Origin: Cyanophora paradoxa
Lineage: Eukaryota; Glaucocystophyceae; Cyanophorales; Cyanophoraceae
Reading direction: 5' to 3'
Assembly (NCBI GenBank): GCA_004431415.1
Contig: QPMI01000537.1
Span: forward strand, 34,622-98,621
Length of the DNA: 64,000 nucleotides
The notes under the pieces are model-generated. The model was not told where the DNA came from and did not search any database. It saw nothing but the letters and a program-made list of their open reading frames with translations. The position numbers and the translations under genes were made by a program. Positions 20,853 through 32,700 of the stretch are shown piece after piece; the first letter of the stretch is position 1; each line of letters starts with the position of its first letter.

Positions 20853-23241
20853 TTAGTCGACGTCGCCTCGGGACGGGCCGGCGGCACCGGTGCCGCTGCC
20901 GGCGCCGGCGTTGGAGTCGCGGGAGGGCAGGAGCGCCTCGTTGCGGAGAAGGACATAGCGAACGAAGGCGTTGGTGCGGGGGGAGAGGCCCGGCACGTAG
21001 AACGCGCGCGCGAGGCCCGGCGAGCGCGCCGCGTGTAAGAACGGAGCCGCAAAGGCGACGCGCCAGGGGCCGCCCGCCCGCCGCCAGTCGTCCCCGTCGC
21101 TCGGGAGCTCCAGGTCCACGATGAAGTGGCAGGACGAGGGGGGTACGTAGCGCGCCGGGTCCTCGGCGTTGCGGTCATTGAAGTGGCGCGCGACGTCCGC
21201 CGCGGTGCCGTTGGGCCAGGGCTCGTAGGCGCGCGGCAGCTGGCCCTTGAAGCCCGAGCGGAGGAACTCCAGGGAGGCCCCCGGGGGGAGGAAGAACGAG
21301 GAGGGGAACCGGTACCACTCCTTGCCCACGCACACCCGCACTGCGCGTGTCGAGAGGGGGGCACGCGTGAACGGGAGTTCGAGCATTCTGCTAGGCTACG
21401 CAAAAAGGCGCACGGGGTCCCTGGGGGGCGGCGGGGACCTCCTGCTCCGAAAGGTGCCGGTACACCGCCATCGGGGCCCTGTACCCCGGCTCAGAAAGGA
21501 TGGGGGAGAGAAGCGCCGGAAAGTCTCTTAAGAGGAGGGGGGTACCGGTAGTTTATGATGGTGCCGGAGGTGCGGGCGATGCCGAGGATGAAGATGCAGG
21601 CGAGGAGCAGGGCCACGAGGAGGCGGACGGCCACGACCCGCCAGCCGCCCGGCGCCTTGAGCCGCGGCGGCGCCGCCCGCCGCGCCGCCACGCGCGCCGC
21701 CACGGCCGCCGCCCCGCCCGCCGCCGCCACCGGCTCGGGCTCCGCCGAGGGGATCCTGCCGGGCGCGCGCGCCTCAGGAGCGATCCCAGGGCGGAAAAGG
21801 GCGCGGCGGGGAGCCGAACCCGAAAAGACACGAAAGGAAGGCGTGCAGCAGGGACGTGGAGAACGCCGCCGCGAAGCAGATGACGGGGTACACGGGGAAG
21901 ATGAACCGCTCCTCTGCGAACGAAGTGTTGGGGGGGGGGGGGCAGCGCAGGGGGGGAGGGAGGGATGGGTACCCTTGTGGGGCTTTGAGCTCATGAACAA
22001 GACCCAGATGTAGAGGGGTAGAAGGTAGAAGCAGGCCTGCACGAACCCAGGCCGGTCCCGCTTCCACGAGCACGAAGCGATGAGGAGCTGTGCCCCGCCC
22101 GGGCGTCGTCAAAACGGAGCCCGGGGGGGGGGGGGGCGGAGCGGGGTACCGGGAGGGAGAGGCCGGCGAGGCCGGCGGCCAAGTTGAAGTTGAGGAACAG
22201 GTTGCGGATGTAGAAGTTCCACGGTTCGACTCCGTAGAGTTCCGAGCCGCCCGTGTTCCCGAACACATTGTACCGGACGATGTTCCAGGTCGGCATGGTC
22301 CAGTACCCGTACGCCCAGCGATCCGCGAGCGCCATCGGAACCACCAGCATGGCTCCGGAGAAGAGGGACCAGTTCGCAAGCTCCACGAGGCCGGCCCTGC
22401 GGGCCACGTCCAGAGCCAGGGGTACACCCACGAGCGCGCTGAAGGGCCATCCGACGAGCGCCCCCGCGGCCACGCAGAAAACGGCGAGGGGGTACGCCCT
22501 GTGCATCCAGGCGCCCCACGCCGCAGCGAAGCAGTACATCGCGAACGAGGACGGCAGGAGCGCTGCCGGGCTCCCCGGTGAGCGTGGGGAAGGGGGGGAG
22601 GAGGAGATGGGGGGTACGCTACCCGTGGAGGCCGCGAACATGCCGGGGGAGGAGGTGAGGAGGACGAGGAGGTAGTTGGCCGTGCGGTTCCCGAAGCGGA
22701 TCTTGGCGCCCAGGTACAGGAGCGACTCGCAGAAGGCGCTCCATAGCCCCAGGGCGCACCGCACGTACTGGAACACAGCGACCTGTGGGCGCCGCCGCGG
22801 GTCGGGTCAGTCTGACGGGGGCGGGAGCGGCGGAGGCGGCTGAGCCCGCGCGGCGAGCGCGCGCGCGCGTGCGTGCGGACTTTGTTGTCTAGGCCGACGA
22901 AGACTCCGGCGATGCGGCCGAGGAGCCAGTGCAGCCCGACGTAGAAGTAGGTCCGGAGCGCGTAGTTCGGGCTGCGGCGGGCGCCCGTCGGCGGCCGCCG
23001 CCGCGCGTCGCGCGGCGGGCGGCGAGCAGCGCGCGCACCTGTACTCCCAGGTCTGCAGGCCCGTGCCGTAGAGCAGGTAGTGCGCCGGTTCCCAGTAGTT
23101 GAACGTCTCGTCGCAGTCCGCGATGGTGTTCACGATCGCAGACCAGAGCCGGACGGCGCAAAGAATGTAGAAGGCCACCTTGAACGGCGGGGCCCAAGCC
23201 GAGGGCGCCGCCCGACGCCCAGCGAAGGTGCTGCGGAACAT
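20853..23241 (-). CDS. ALG9: ALG9, dolichyl-P-mannose alpha-1,2-mannosyltransferase (GT22)
   Basis: Nine exons on the minus strand: 23241-23039, 22971-22881, 22782-22623, 22562-22150, 22087-21973, 21913 to about 21834, about 21770-21546, about 21460-21395 and about 21346-20853. All phases agree. Exon 1 has the family hallmark DCDETFNYWEPAHYLLYG followed by WEYSPNYALRTY. Later come ALLPSSFAMY, GALVGWPFSALVG, YGVEPWNFYIRNLFLNFN, HKEERFIFPVYPVICF and, in the last exon, VCVGKEWYRFPSSFFLPP. The DE dyad of the first luminal loop expected for GT22 catalysis is present. The protein adds alpha-1,2-mannose from dolichyl-phosphate-mannose to the lipid-linked N-glycan precursor in the ER lumen and has many TM helices. 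Several introns begin GTACCC. It is head-to-head with the RRM gene. Confidence 0.93.
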
Positions 23242-23699
23242 TTGGCGGGACCTTCGGATCCGACGCGGCGGGAGGCGAACCTTGCGAGGCTTTCGAGATT
23301 CCAGCTGTCCTCGCGGGAAGAGGACGGCCGCGCGCTCTTGCGTGCGGGAAGGGGGCTCGTGTCGCCGTCATCGGATGTAGCCGGGGCTGCATCCGCGGCC
23401 GAGATCCGCGGCGTGGCTTCTGCACGACGCCGGGACATCCGGGTGCTGCGGCGTGGCTGCTCCACTTCGGCGAATGGTTCGCTCTACTTCGGCCCTAGAA
23501 CACAGGCGCCCGCGGCGGCTGTTCGTTCGCGCGACCACACCGCCAGGTGCAAGTAGTAGTAGCTACCGGCTGCTGGCCAGGTGCTGTGGCAGACTGGTGG
23601 CTCTGCCCCTCGTCGAACCGGGTCGGTCGTGGGCTCGAACCCGTCGGGGTGCATTTGCCTTCCACGCCTGGAGCCTCGCACGCCCGGGCAGCAGCGACC
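23242..23699. promoter_or_regulatory. Divergent promoter region between ALG9 and the RRM gene
   Basis: 458 bp separate the two start codons. Near 23587-23642 there are A-box-like (tggcagactggt) and B-box-like (ggctcgaaccc) motifs at tRNA spacing, but the flanks do not form an acceptor stem, so I do not call a tRNA. Confidence 0.5.
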
Positions 23700-24473
23700 A
23701 TGGCGAAGCGCTCTCTGTACATCGGTGCGCGCCCTGGCGTCGCTGCACGAGCGCCGGCTCAGCCTCCCCGTCCGCAGGTGGCATCTCAGACGAGGCGACA
23801 CAGGAGCAAATCGCGGCGCTCTTCGCGCCTTTCGGCGAGATCATGCACCTAGAGATGCCCCTGGACAGCGCAACGGGTGCCCTCCGTGACCGGAAAGGCT
23901 CCCCCGCCGCGAGGCTGACGGCCATCGGCAGGGCGGCACAAAGCCTTCGCGTTCCTGGAGTACGAGGACCACGAGGATGCCGAGGAGGCCATCTTCAACA
24001 TGAACCATTCCGAAGTGCGCGGCCGAGCCGCGTCCAGAGCCATCGCCCCTCAGTGCGGGCCGCTGACGCCCGCTCCCGCCCCCAGTTCATGGGGAAGCAG
24101 CTGAAGGTGAACTACTCGAGGCCGCGGCAAGCAACGGGCAGCAGCGCACGAGCAAGTGCGTCTGGCGGCCCGCCGGACGGCGCCGGGCCTCGCCGCTCAC
24201 TCGCCGCGCCTCCACAGTATGGGACGACGAGGACTGGATCCACAAGCGGCTCGCGCAGGACGCCGAGAAGGTTCGCTCGCCGAACCGAACGAGCCGCGCC
24301 CGCCCCAGCGCCGCCCGCCACCGCCGCCGCCGCCGACGCGGACGCGCCCGCCGTCGCAGGTCGAGGAGAAGATGGACGAGGCCGAGGTGCTGCTGAAGGG
24401 CCCTGCGCGGCCCGAGGACCTTGTTCCCAAGGGCCCCTCCGCCGCCGCCGCCGCAATCGCGGCCAAGTACTAG
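23700..24473 (+). CDS. RRM protein of the PPIE (cyclophilin E) RRM type
   Basis: The ATG is at 23700 and the stop TAG at 24471-24473. Exons join as MAKRSLYIG / GGISDEATQEQIAALF...HLEMPLDSATG / HKAFAFLEYEDHEDAEEAI / FMGKQLKVNYSRPR / VWDDEDWIHKRLAQD / VEEKMDEAEVLLKG. The second and fourth strands give RNP2 (LYIGGI) and RNP1 (KAFAFLEY). The short tail VWDDEDW directly after the RRM is characteristic of the N-terminal RRM of the spliceosomal cyclophilin PPIE (VWSDDDW in that family). No cyclophilin (PPIase) domain follows; instead there is a Pro-rich linker and an acidic/Ala C-terminus. A role in pre-mRNA splicing is inferred from the family. Introns are about 60-100 bp with GTGCG donors. Confidence 0.8.
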
Positions 24474-24982
24474 CTAGCCCCGGCCCGGCGCCGGCGGCAC
24501 AGCGGCGCGCTCGTCCCGTGCTTAGCGGCTTAGTCGATAGCTAGCTCGTAGGTAGGCTCTGCAATGCATAGGGACCAGGCATCGTCTCGCGGACTTCGAT
24601 CCTTCTAAATCTCGTTCAGCTCAGCATCGCGGGCGAGGACACAAGTGCGCCTATGCGTTGGCCTAGAAACGACAGAAAGCGATATCTACGACTGCAGGCA
24701 CATTGCTGTTGCGCAGCTGCGCAGCCGGCGCCTGGCTGGCATGCGCAGGCTTAGGGGGTTTCGACTCCCCGAATCAACGCGCTGGGACGCAAGATTCGAA
24801 CGGAACCAGATGGGGACACGCCCGAGGGGCCCCTCCTCGCGAGATCTCACTGCGTGAAGAACGCCGACCCAATGCAGTCGAACCCTGCCGAGGGAGGGAG
24901 GAAGGAAGAGAGGGAAGGGAGTCAGCGGGCCCGGAGACGGGAGGGGCGAGGGGGGGAAGTATTGGGGGGGGGGTACCGGAGA
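24474..24982. other. Convergent spacer
   Basis: 3' ends from both sides meet here. A T-arm-like gggggtttcgactcccc sits near 24757 without a matching acceptor stem. No gene is seen, although a last exon of the minus-strand gene could be hidden here. Confidence 0.35.
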
Positions 24983-27900
24983 CGACGTCGAGGTCCTCGG
25001 CGAGGGCGGGCCGGGCGACGACCGTGTGCCCCACCGCCTCGTTGAGCGCCAGCGCCCCGGGCTTCTGTGGTATGAGAGGGGCTTCAGTGTGAGAGGGGCG
25101 GCTTCATTATAAACGTATGAGAGTAGGAGCAGAAGCCCTAGCCTCTGGCCCTGTGGCCCTCGAGCGGGCGAGGCTTCAGGGCGGGCGGGAAGGGCGGAGG
25201 AGTGTGGATGGAGGAGCGGGGGCGGGGGCGCGCGGCGTCTAGCCTAGGGGGGGTACGGACCGCGTGCTGGGTGGCGCCAGGTACCGGCGACGGGTTCGGA
25301 ACGCTCGGCGTGCCCGCCAGCGTCGCACAGTGCACAGAGAGCTTCAGGATCACGTCCGCCTGCGCTCGGACTCAGGTGAGTCTGAGGCTTCTGAGACTCA
25401 GGTGATCTGAGCGGCCGGGGCGGGGCGCGCCGATCGGACGGCGCCGTCGCGAAGTAAGTGCGAGGGCACCACGGGGCTCTGCATCCGCTCCTCCAGCACG
25501 TACGCCTGCGCCGAAAGGAGGGTGAGAGGGGATGAAGCCGCGCCGGGGTACGGGGCGGGAGGGGGGTACGGAGAGCTCGGAGGGGTTGCGGGCGACGGTC
25601 GCGAGGCGCTCGAGGAGCCGCGGGCCCGTCAGCCGCTCCGTCGCTGCCGCGCCGCGCCGCGCCGTCAGAAGAAGAAGAAGGGGCGAGGGGTACAGTTTAG
25701 CGCACCGGGGCCGGCCACGGGTACCAGCATGAACTTGTCTGCAGCGCCGGCGCCGGCGCCGGCCCGGCCGGTTAGATAGCTATAGGCAGGAGCGGAAGGG
25801 GCTGGGCGCCGGGCCGGGCCGGGCCGCACGGGGGTTCTTGCGGGCCCTCCCGAGAACGTTCGCCAGCGCCTCGCGCTCCGCCGCCCCCGCGTTCGGCTGT
25901 CGTGCGACAGGAAATTAAGACAAGGGGAAGGGGGGGGAGGGGCTTCAAGGGGGGTACGTACCGGGAGGGAGAGGCCGTAACGACCCATGAGGACGGCGCG
26001 GATTCGCTGCGCCTGCGCCGCGTCCTCCGTGAACCTGCAAACAAAAGCTCAGAAAAAAGGGGGGAAAGAGGGGCGGGGGGGTAGGGGCGGAAAGAACCGC
26101 TCGAGGAGCTGCGGGGTATTGAAGAGGACCCCGAGGACCCTCCGTGACATCACGAGCTGGTGCCCCAGCGGCGGGCACTGCGGCGCGCGCGCGAGACAGC
26201 TAAGAGAGACGAAGGCAGGGTGGGGGGGGGAAGGGGGGGGAAGCGGGGGGGGGGGGGTACGGTACCTTGATGGCCGAAGAGCGCTCGATAAGGGTCCGCG
26301 TGTCCCAGTCGCGCTTACTCGCGTAGTCCTTTTTCGTTCGCGGGGGGCGGGTCAGAAGGGGGGGGCAGGGGGGAGGTGGAGGGGGGGGAGGGGGGGTCGC
26401 ACCCTTGGGTTGTACCCCGCCCGCATGAGCACGACGCCCACCGTCTGGCCCTCGCTGCCGCACGGATTCATCAGAGGGGTACAGAGCGGAAAAGGAGGGA
26501 GGGGTACGGGACGAACACGCGGAGGGCGCGGGTGGCGGGGTCGATGGAGGCGTGTATGTCCTGCATTGCGCGCCGCAGCACCCGGATGCGGTACTGCGGG
26601 GGGGTACGCCGTTCGTTCGGAAGGAGGGGAGGGCGAGGAAGGGGGAGCACAGTATTCACCTGCTCCCAGAGGAGGTGCTCGATCCAGCGCTCCTCGCTCG
26701 CGTCCCACTCCTCGGGCAGCGACGATCCGGGCCCGCCCGCGCCCGCCGCGGGCGGCGGGGACGGCTGCTGCGACGGCTCCGCGGGACCGTCCCGGGGCGT
26801 GTCCCCGGCAGGCGCGCTCCGGATGGCGGGGCGGTCCGCGGGCCCGCCGCGGCCTGGCCCTGCCCCTGCCCGGCGCGCGGGGAGGCACCGATGGTGGCGC
26901 CCTTGTCCGCGGGGGCGGGCGGCCGCCGCGCCGTCGGGGCCGGCGGGCTCGACGAGTTGGGTACCACCTGCCGCCCCGTCTTACAACGAAAGGAAAGGAA
27001 GGAAAGGAAAGAGAAAGGGGAAAACGGACCATGAGGACGACGCTCTGGGGCTCCCAGCGCGCCGCCGACTTGCCGCCCCCGGCCTTGCCCTTCGACAGCT
27101 GCGGCGAAAGCTAAGAAAGGCAGAAGAAGAAGAAGAAGAGAAGGAGGAGGGGCGGGCCTTCTGCTGGTAGGGGGAGGACCCGGCGCCGCGCTCGCGCTCG
27201 GCGGGCCCCTCCTGCTTCGCGAAGCTCGGCTCGTGCGACTTCAGCAGCCCTGCGCGCGAGGGGCGCGGGGTCGGGTTGGGCAGACGGCGCAGGGGGCGAA
27301 GGCGGGGCGGGGCCGACGCCGGGGCGGGGATGATTAGAGGAACGGTCTCTAGTAGGAGCGGTCCCTCAAAGGAGGAACGAGGAACCGTCTCTCAGAGGAA
27401 CGGGCGGGGGCGGGGGCGGGGCGGGGCGGAGGACGCGGGAGGCCGGCGCCAAGGCTAGAGACTCTTCCCAACAACAAGCGGGCGACGCCAAGGCTAGGGA
27501 TTCGCAGAGGAGCGGGCGGGGGCGGGGGCGGGGCGGGGGCGGCAGCCGCGGACCGGCGTCGTCCTCGAAGGCGTGGAGGGCGCGGGCGACGGCGGCGGGG
27601 AGGTTCACGAGGACGTCGTTCCCCGGCAGCACCACGTTGCTGAACATCTGCGGGGGAGGGGGGCGAGGCGAGGCTCGTTGAGACCAGGTGGGCGGGCGGC
27701 GCGGAGGAGCGGCGGAGCGGCGGAGCCGGGCAAGCTTGAGTTGGGTTAGGATTAGGCCGGCGGACCCTCCGGGGGCGAGGCGCGAGGTGGGTTCGTTAGG
27801 GGATGGGCGAGCGGAGGAGCAGCCGAGCGGGGTGGGCTTGTTGGGTCCTCCCCTCCACTTCTCCCCCCCCCCCCCCCCCCCCTCCCCCTCCCCTCCCGCG

Positions 27901-29437
27901 GCTCGCCTGGGGGTAGGCGCGGAGGGCGAGGTAGGCGTGGAGGCGGGCGACGAGGCCGCCGAGCACCCCCGAGGTCGACGTCGCCTCCCACGGGCTCTGC
28001 GAACGAAGTTGGAGGGGGCGGGGGCGAATCGGATGAAGGCCAGAAGCCAGCATGATAGATGGATAGATAGCTTAAGATACAGATAGAAAGATAGCTTTAG
28101 ATATGGGGCGGATAGATAGATAGATAGATAGAGAAGAAAGATATGTTGAGATAGATAAAGCAGTTAGATATCTTAAGATACAGAGAAATAGCTGAGGGCA
28201 CCTGCTGGACGAGCTTGAGCTCGGGGGCGCCGCCCCCCGCCTCGAGCATGAAGTCGTGGCGGAGGACGGCGAGCGCCAGCGGCTGCGGCGACTCCCGCTC
28301 GTACGCCACCCGGTACACCTGCGTCCGGGGGCCGAGCGGGCTCAGGTGAGGATGAGCGCGGCGCTGGTGTGGCGGAGGGCGGGGCTTGGGGGAACTAGGC
28401 TGAGAGAGGCTGAGGGCCGCTAGAGATCACTCTAGGGATCACTCAAGGTCTTAAAAGTTCCTTAAGGTCTTAAGGGAGGGCGGGGCGGGGCCGGGGGGCG
28501 GGGCGCCTTGAGGAGCTGGGCGAGGAACTCGTCGCTGCGGGCCTCCCTGCGCGGTGGAGGGTCAGCGGGTGGGCTGGAATCTGGCGCGCCCCCCCCCCCC
28601 CCCCCCCCCGCCCAGACTCTAGGACCCGTCCTCGACTCTAGAATCCTGCCCTCCCCGACTCTAGGGGGGCGGGCCCGGGGGCGCACGGCTCGATGGCGCT
28701 GAGGACGAAGCCGAAGTCGGAGGCGGCGCGGTGCACCGCCGCGCTCAGGTCCGCCCCCGCCTCCATCGCCTGCGGGGGGAGAGGGGGGGCCCGGTTCAGA
28801 GAAGAAAGGTGGAGGAAAGGGAGGAAAGGTTGGAGAGGAGGCGGAGGGGAGGCGGAGGGGGCGGGGCTGGGCCTGGGCGAAGGAGGGGCGGGGGCTAATC
28901 TATCTAATCTAATCTAATCTCTAATCTAATCTCTAATCTAATCTCTAATTGGGGCGGGGGCGGGGCGGGGGAAGGCAAGCCGAGCCAAGCCAAGCTAATC
29001 TAATCTAATCTCTAATCTAATCTAATCTCTAATCTAATCTAATCTCTAATCTAATCTAATCTCTAATCTAATCTAATCTCTAATCTAATCTCTGATTGGG
29101 GCGGGGGCGGGGGGGCGGGGCGGGGGGGCGGACCTGGGCGAAGGAGGGGCGGGGGAAGGGCGAGGGGTGCAGCACCAGCGGCACGTGCCGCGGCGAGCTG
29201 CGCGCGCGGGGGTTGGCCGTCGGTCAGCGCACGAACGAACGAACGAACGCGAAGAAGCTCTGGCGGGCGGGGTCCTAATCTAATCTCCTATATCAAGCCA
29301 AGCTAATCTAATCTAATCCGATCTAATCTCGCCTGGAGAATGTGAGGAGGCCGTGGTGGAGGGCCCAGGAGCGGGCGACGTCGGCCAGGATGCCCAGCTG
29401 CGCCCCCCGCAGCGTCGAGCCCTGCGGCGGAGGGGGA
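24983..29437 (-). CDS. Glutathione-synthetase-like protein (eukaryotic GSS fold), ATP-grasp residues largely lost
   Basis: At least 17 short minus-strand exons align in order with eukaryotic GSS. They include VARSWALHHGLL (29360), LVLHPSPFPRPSFAQ (29170), SDEFLAQLL (28530), LRHDFMLEAGG (28240), WEATSTSGVLGGLVARLHAY (27960), ATRALRVFV (26530), VGVVLMRAGYNP (26430), DYASKRDWDTRTLIERSSAI (26300), SRRVLGVL...LLERFF (26140), AYVLEERMQSPVVPSHLLRD (25470) and NEAVGHTVVARP (25040). GSS makes glutathione from gamma-glutamylcysteine and glycine using ATP. Against the family, the glycine-rich loop normally KPQREGGGNN is missing: exon DKFML (25735) is followed by an intron. The Mg-binding E-x-N reads E-A-T, and the C-terminal LLRTK/GVAAG part is altered. 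It is therefore either a pseudoenzyme or a decayed copy. The 5' boundary with the coiled-coil exons is not resolved. Confidence 0.6.
28055..28160. repeat. GATA/ATAG-rich simple repeat
   Basis: Runs of gatagatagata and variants lie in an intron of the GSS-like gene. Confidence 0.85.
28894..29095. repeat. TAATC/TCTAATC satellite-like repeat
   Basis: Two blocks of taatc and taatctc units lie either side of a G-rich spacer near 28950. More copies lie at about 29276-29320. They sit in an intron of the GSS-like gene. Confidence 0.9.
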
Positions 29438-29476
29438 GGAGAGGGAGGAGGTCAGAGGAGGAGGGGGGAGGGAGGG

Positions 29477-29517
29477 CGGTGAAGGGGGGGGGGGGGGGGG
29501 GGGAGGGGGGGGGAGGT
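29477..29517. repeat. Poly-G tract
   Basis: Long, nearly pure G run inside an intron. Similar runs lie at about 27868-27884 (C), 28590-28608 (C) and 34420-34476 (G with A interruptions). Confidence 0.85.
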
Positions 29518-29707
29518 CTTCTATCCATCTATCTAGAAGTTCTATCGAAAGTTGTCTATCTATCCGTGGTGGATCTTTCTTGAGGATCCTTCCTTTTAGA
29601 ATCTTAGGTCTCGTTGACGGCGACCTAGGTCTTAGTCTAGGTCCCAGGGTTTTCCCTTGTTCCAAGCTTCCTTCCCTGCTTTCTTTCATTCTCCCTTCCA
29701 AGCGCAC

Positions 29708-32700
29708 CATGTTGACGGCCACCTCGAAGAGGGGCTGGATGGCGGGCAGGGCGCCCTTCTTGCCGCCCGAGGGGGCAGGGAGGGCCCCCAGGCGCGCCAG
29801 CGTCCGCTCCCCGGCCGGGCTCCCGTTCATCTGAAGGAAACGACGCGTGAGAAAACGGTTCTAAAGAGGTTCTGTAAAGATTTCTTTCTTCTGGGGGGTA
29901 CGAGTGCGTGCCTGGACGGCGTCGAGGTTGTTGAGGGCGCAGAAGGAGGCGACGATCTTCTCCTCGTACCGCCCCGCCTCCGCGATCATCTGAGCGGGGG
30001 GGGGGGGGGACACGTCAAGGGGGGGGGGGGGGGGTGAAGGAGGGAGGAGGGGCGATTAGAACTACTAAGGGCGATTGGAGGGCGGAGATCCGTTTTATTC
30101 GAGTGAGAGATTTATCATAGGCGATCAGATCTACTACAGATCTTTTAGAACGTTTCTCTTATATCTCCTAGGGGCGCTGTGAACGTTGGGCCACCTGCTC
30201 GCGGTCGCGGCGGAGCTCCTCGTGGCGCTGGGCGGCGGCGTGGCGCTCGGCCGCCAGCAGGCCCTCCAGCGCCGTGATCTTCTCTGCGCCCGCCTCAGCT
30301 TCAGACTCGGAACTGGGCCGGCCTCGCCCTCGCCCCCGCCCGGCCGCGGTCACGGCCGCAGAACTAGGCCTAAGAACGCTAAGAGCGTCGCCCCTCAGCC
30401 TGGCCTCAGAACTAGGCCGGACGGATCGGAGGAACAGCGTCGGGGCGGCGGGGCGGGGCGGACCACGCTCCCGCTTGATGGCGGCCTCGGACTCGGCGCG
30501 GAGGCCGGCGATGAGGCGCCCCATCTCCCGCCGCATCGCCAGCTCCGCCGCCGCGTGGTTCGACTGCGCCGCGGCGCGCGTAAGTTCTCTGACAAAAGCT
30601 TGAAGCGGGCAGGATCGCGGGCGGGGCGGGGCGGGGCGGGGCGGGGCGGGGCGGGGCGGGGCGGACCGCGAGGGAGGCCTTCTCGATGCGGGCGCTGTCG
30701 GCCTCCGCCTGCAGCCGGGCCACCTCCTCCCTGGAGGAGAGGAGGAATTAGACGAAAAGCAAGGAAGGAAGGGCGAGTGGGGGGCCGCTGCCCCGGCCCG
30801 CGGCACGCACCTGAGGCCCGCCGCCGAGGTCTCGTTCGTCTCCGCCGCCTCCCGCATCGCGGCGAGCTGCGCCCCCTTCTCCTCCAGCTCCGCCGCCGCC
30901 GCCGCCAGCTTCTCCGTCTGAGCTTGGCTCAGCGCGAAGCTTAGGGGAACGGTCAGCTCGGCTGGGGCGAACGGTCTCCTTGAGGGCGGCGGCCGCCGCC
31001 GCGATCTTGGCGTCGCGCTCCGCCACCGCCGCGCCGAGGCGCGCCGCCTGTGCCTGCGGGCCGGAATCGTTAGAGAAAGGAAGGAAGGAAGGCGGGGGAC
31101 CTAGCGGCGGTTCTCTTACCCGATCTACTAACTAACTAACTAATCTCTGCTCTACTAACGTAAAACTAATCTCTCGCACCTGGAGTCCGCTCTCCTTTTC
31201 GGAGGAGCGCGCCTCGAGCTCGCCGATGCGCCCCGCGAGGCGCTCCCGCTCCGCCTCCGCCTCGGCGAGCTTCCGCGCCGTCTCCTTCTCCTGCGCTCGC
31301 CAAGCCGCTGAGCGGAAGGGAGGGAGGTAGCGGGGCGAAAGAAAGAGCGGGGCAGAGAACTAAAGGGAAAGCGGCCTAGAGAGAGTGCTCGAGCTCAGAT
31401 TTGATCTGAGAGTGCTCGAGCTCAGATTTGATGATCTGATTTGATCTGATACGCCTTTAGAGGGGAGAAAGCGGCCTAGAGGGAGCCCCAGAGCTCAGCC
31501 CAGATCGGATCGGGTCTGACCTTCTCGTCGAGGGCGCGGAGGCGCCGGGCGAGCTCCGCCGCGTCCCCGCCCGCCTTGCCCGCCCGCTCCTCCGCCGCCG
31601 CCTGCGCGTGCGTGCGCCGCGCCCGTTCGGTCGAGAACGAGGCGGGTAGGGTACGGGTCCCAGGTCTAAGTGGCTCCTCTCCTAAGCGCCGTGCCTCTGT
31701 GCGCCTTTCCCACGCCGTTCTTATTCTTGTTGCTTCCCCCGTCCCCGGCGCACCAGGGCGGCCTGCGCCTCCTTCGCGTCGGCCTCCCACTTGCGCGCCG
31801 CCTCCTCCGCCGCCTCCGCGCGCGCCCGCTGCGCCCCGCCCTCGCCCTCGGCCCCCGCCAGCTCCCGCCGCGCCGCCGCCAGCCCCGCCTCGGCCTCGGC
31901 GAGCTTCGCCGAGGTCGCCTTCAGGTCGCCCCGGGACGCCTCGAGCTCCTTCTGAGCCGCCGAGAGCTGACCCGCGAGCTGCGAGGGCAAGTTAGCCAGA
32001 CATACTTCATTATTTTGGACAGCGTTTTGTAGGGGCGCGGCGCACCTCCTCGGCTCGCTTCTGGGATGCGTCGCCGCCCTCCCGCAGGGCGGCCAGGTCC
32101 GCCCGGGCCGCCTCGAGCCCCGCCCCGAGGGCCGCCAGCTCGCCCCGGGCCCCCTCCAGCTCCCCCTCGCGCTCCGACAGGCGGCCCTCCAGCTCGGCGG
32201 CCCGCGCCCGCGCCGCCTCCAGCTCGCTTCGGAGCTGCTGGCCCTCCCCTTGAGCCTCCGCCGAGAGCGAAGCGACGGACTGCGATAGCGACGCGGCAAG
32301 CGCCGCGGCCGCCGCAGCGAAGGCCGCGAGGGCGTCCGCCTCGGCCGCCTCGCTCCGCAGAATGGCCGAAAGCTTGGGCCGCACGCCCTCCGCCACTGTG
32401 GCGTCCCCGCCCTTTGCCAGCGCCTGCCGTGGGGAGGGGGGGTACGGCGTGAGACGGAGGAGGGGAAGAAGCTGAAGGGGGGTACGCGCCACGTTCTCGG
32501 CGAGTTCCTTGCGGACGGCCGCCTGCGCCTCGCGCTCGCGCGCGGCCGCGGCCGCCGCCTCCGCCGCCCGCCCGCGCGCCGCGGCGGCCGCCTCGCCGTC
32601 GCTGGGCCCCTCGGCGAGGGCCGGGAGCGCGGCGCGCGCCTCCGGGGGCCGCGCCGCGAGCCAGTCCTCCAGCGCCCCCAGGTACTCCGCCGCCTGCGAT

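Noticed and set aside
23580-23655. tRNA gene in the ALG9/RRM spacer
   Set aside because: A- and B-box-like motifs are at tRNA spacing, but the 5' ggtgctg and 3' ggggtgc do not pair and the T-stem is only three good pairs. At most a tRNA-derived relic.
24745-24785. T-arm-like gggggtttcgactcccc as part of a tRNA
   Set aside because: No D-arm, anticodon arm or acceptor stem could be placed around it.
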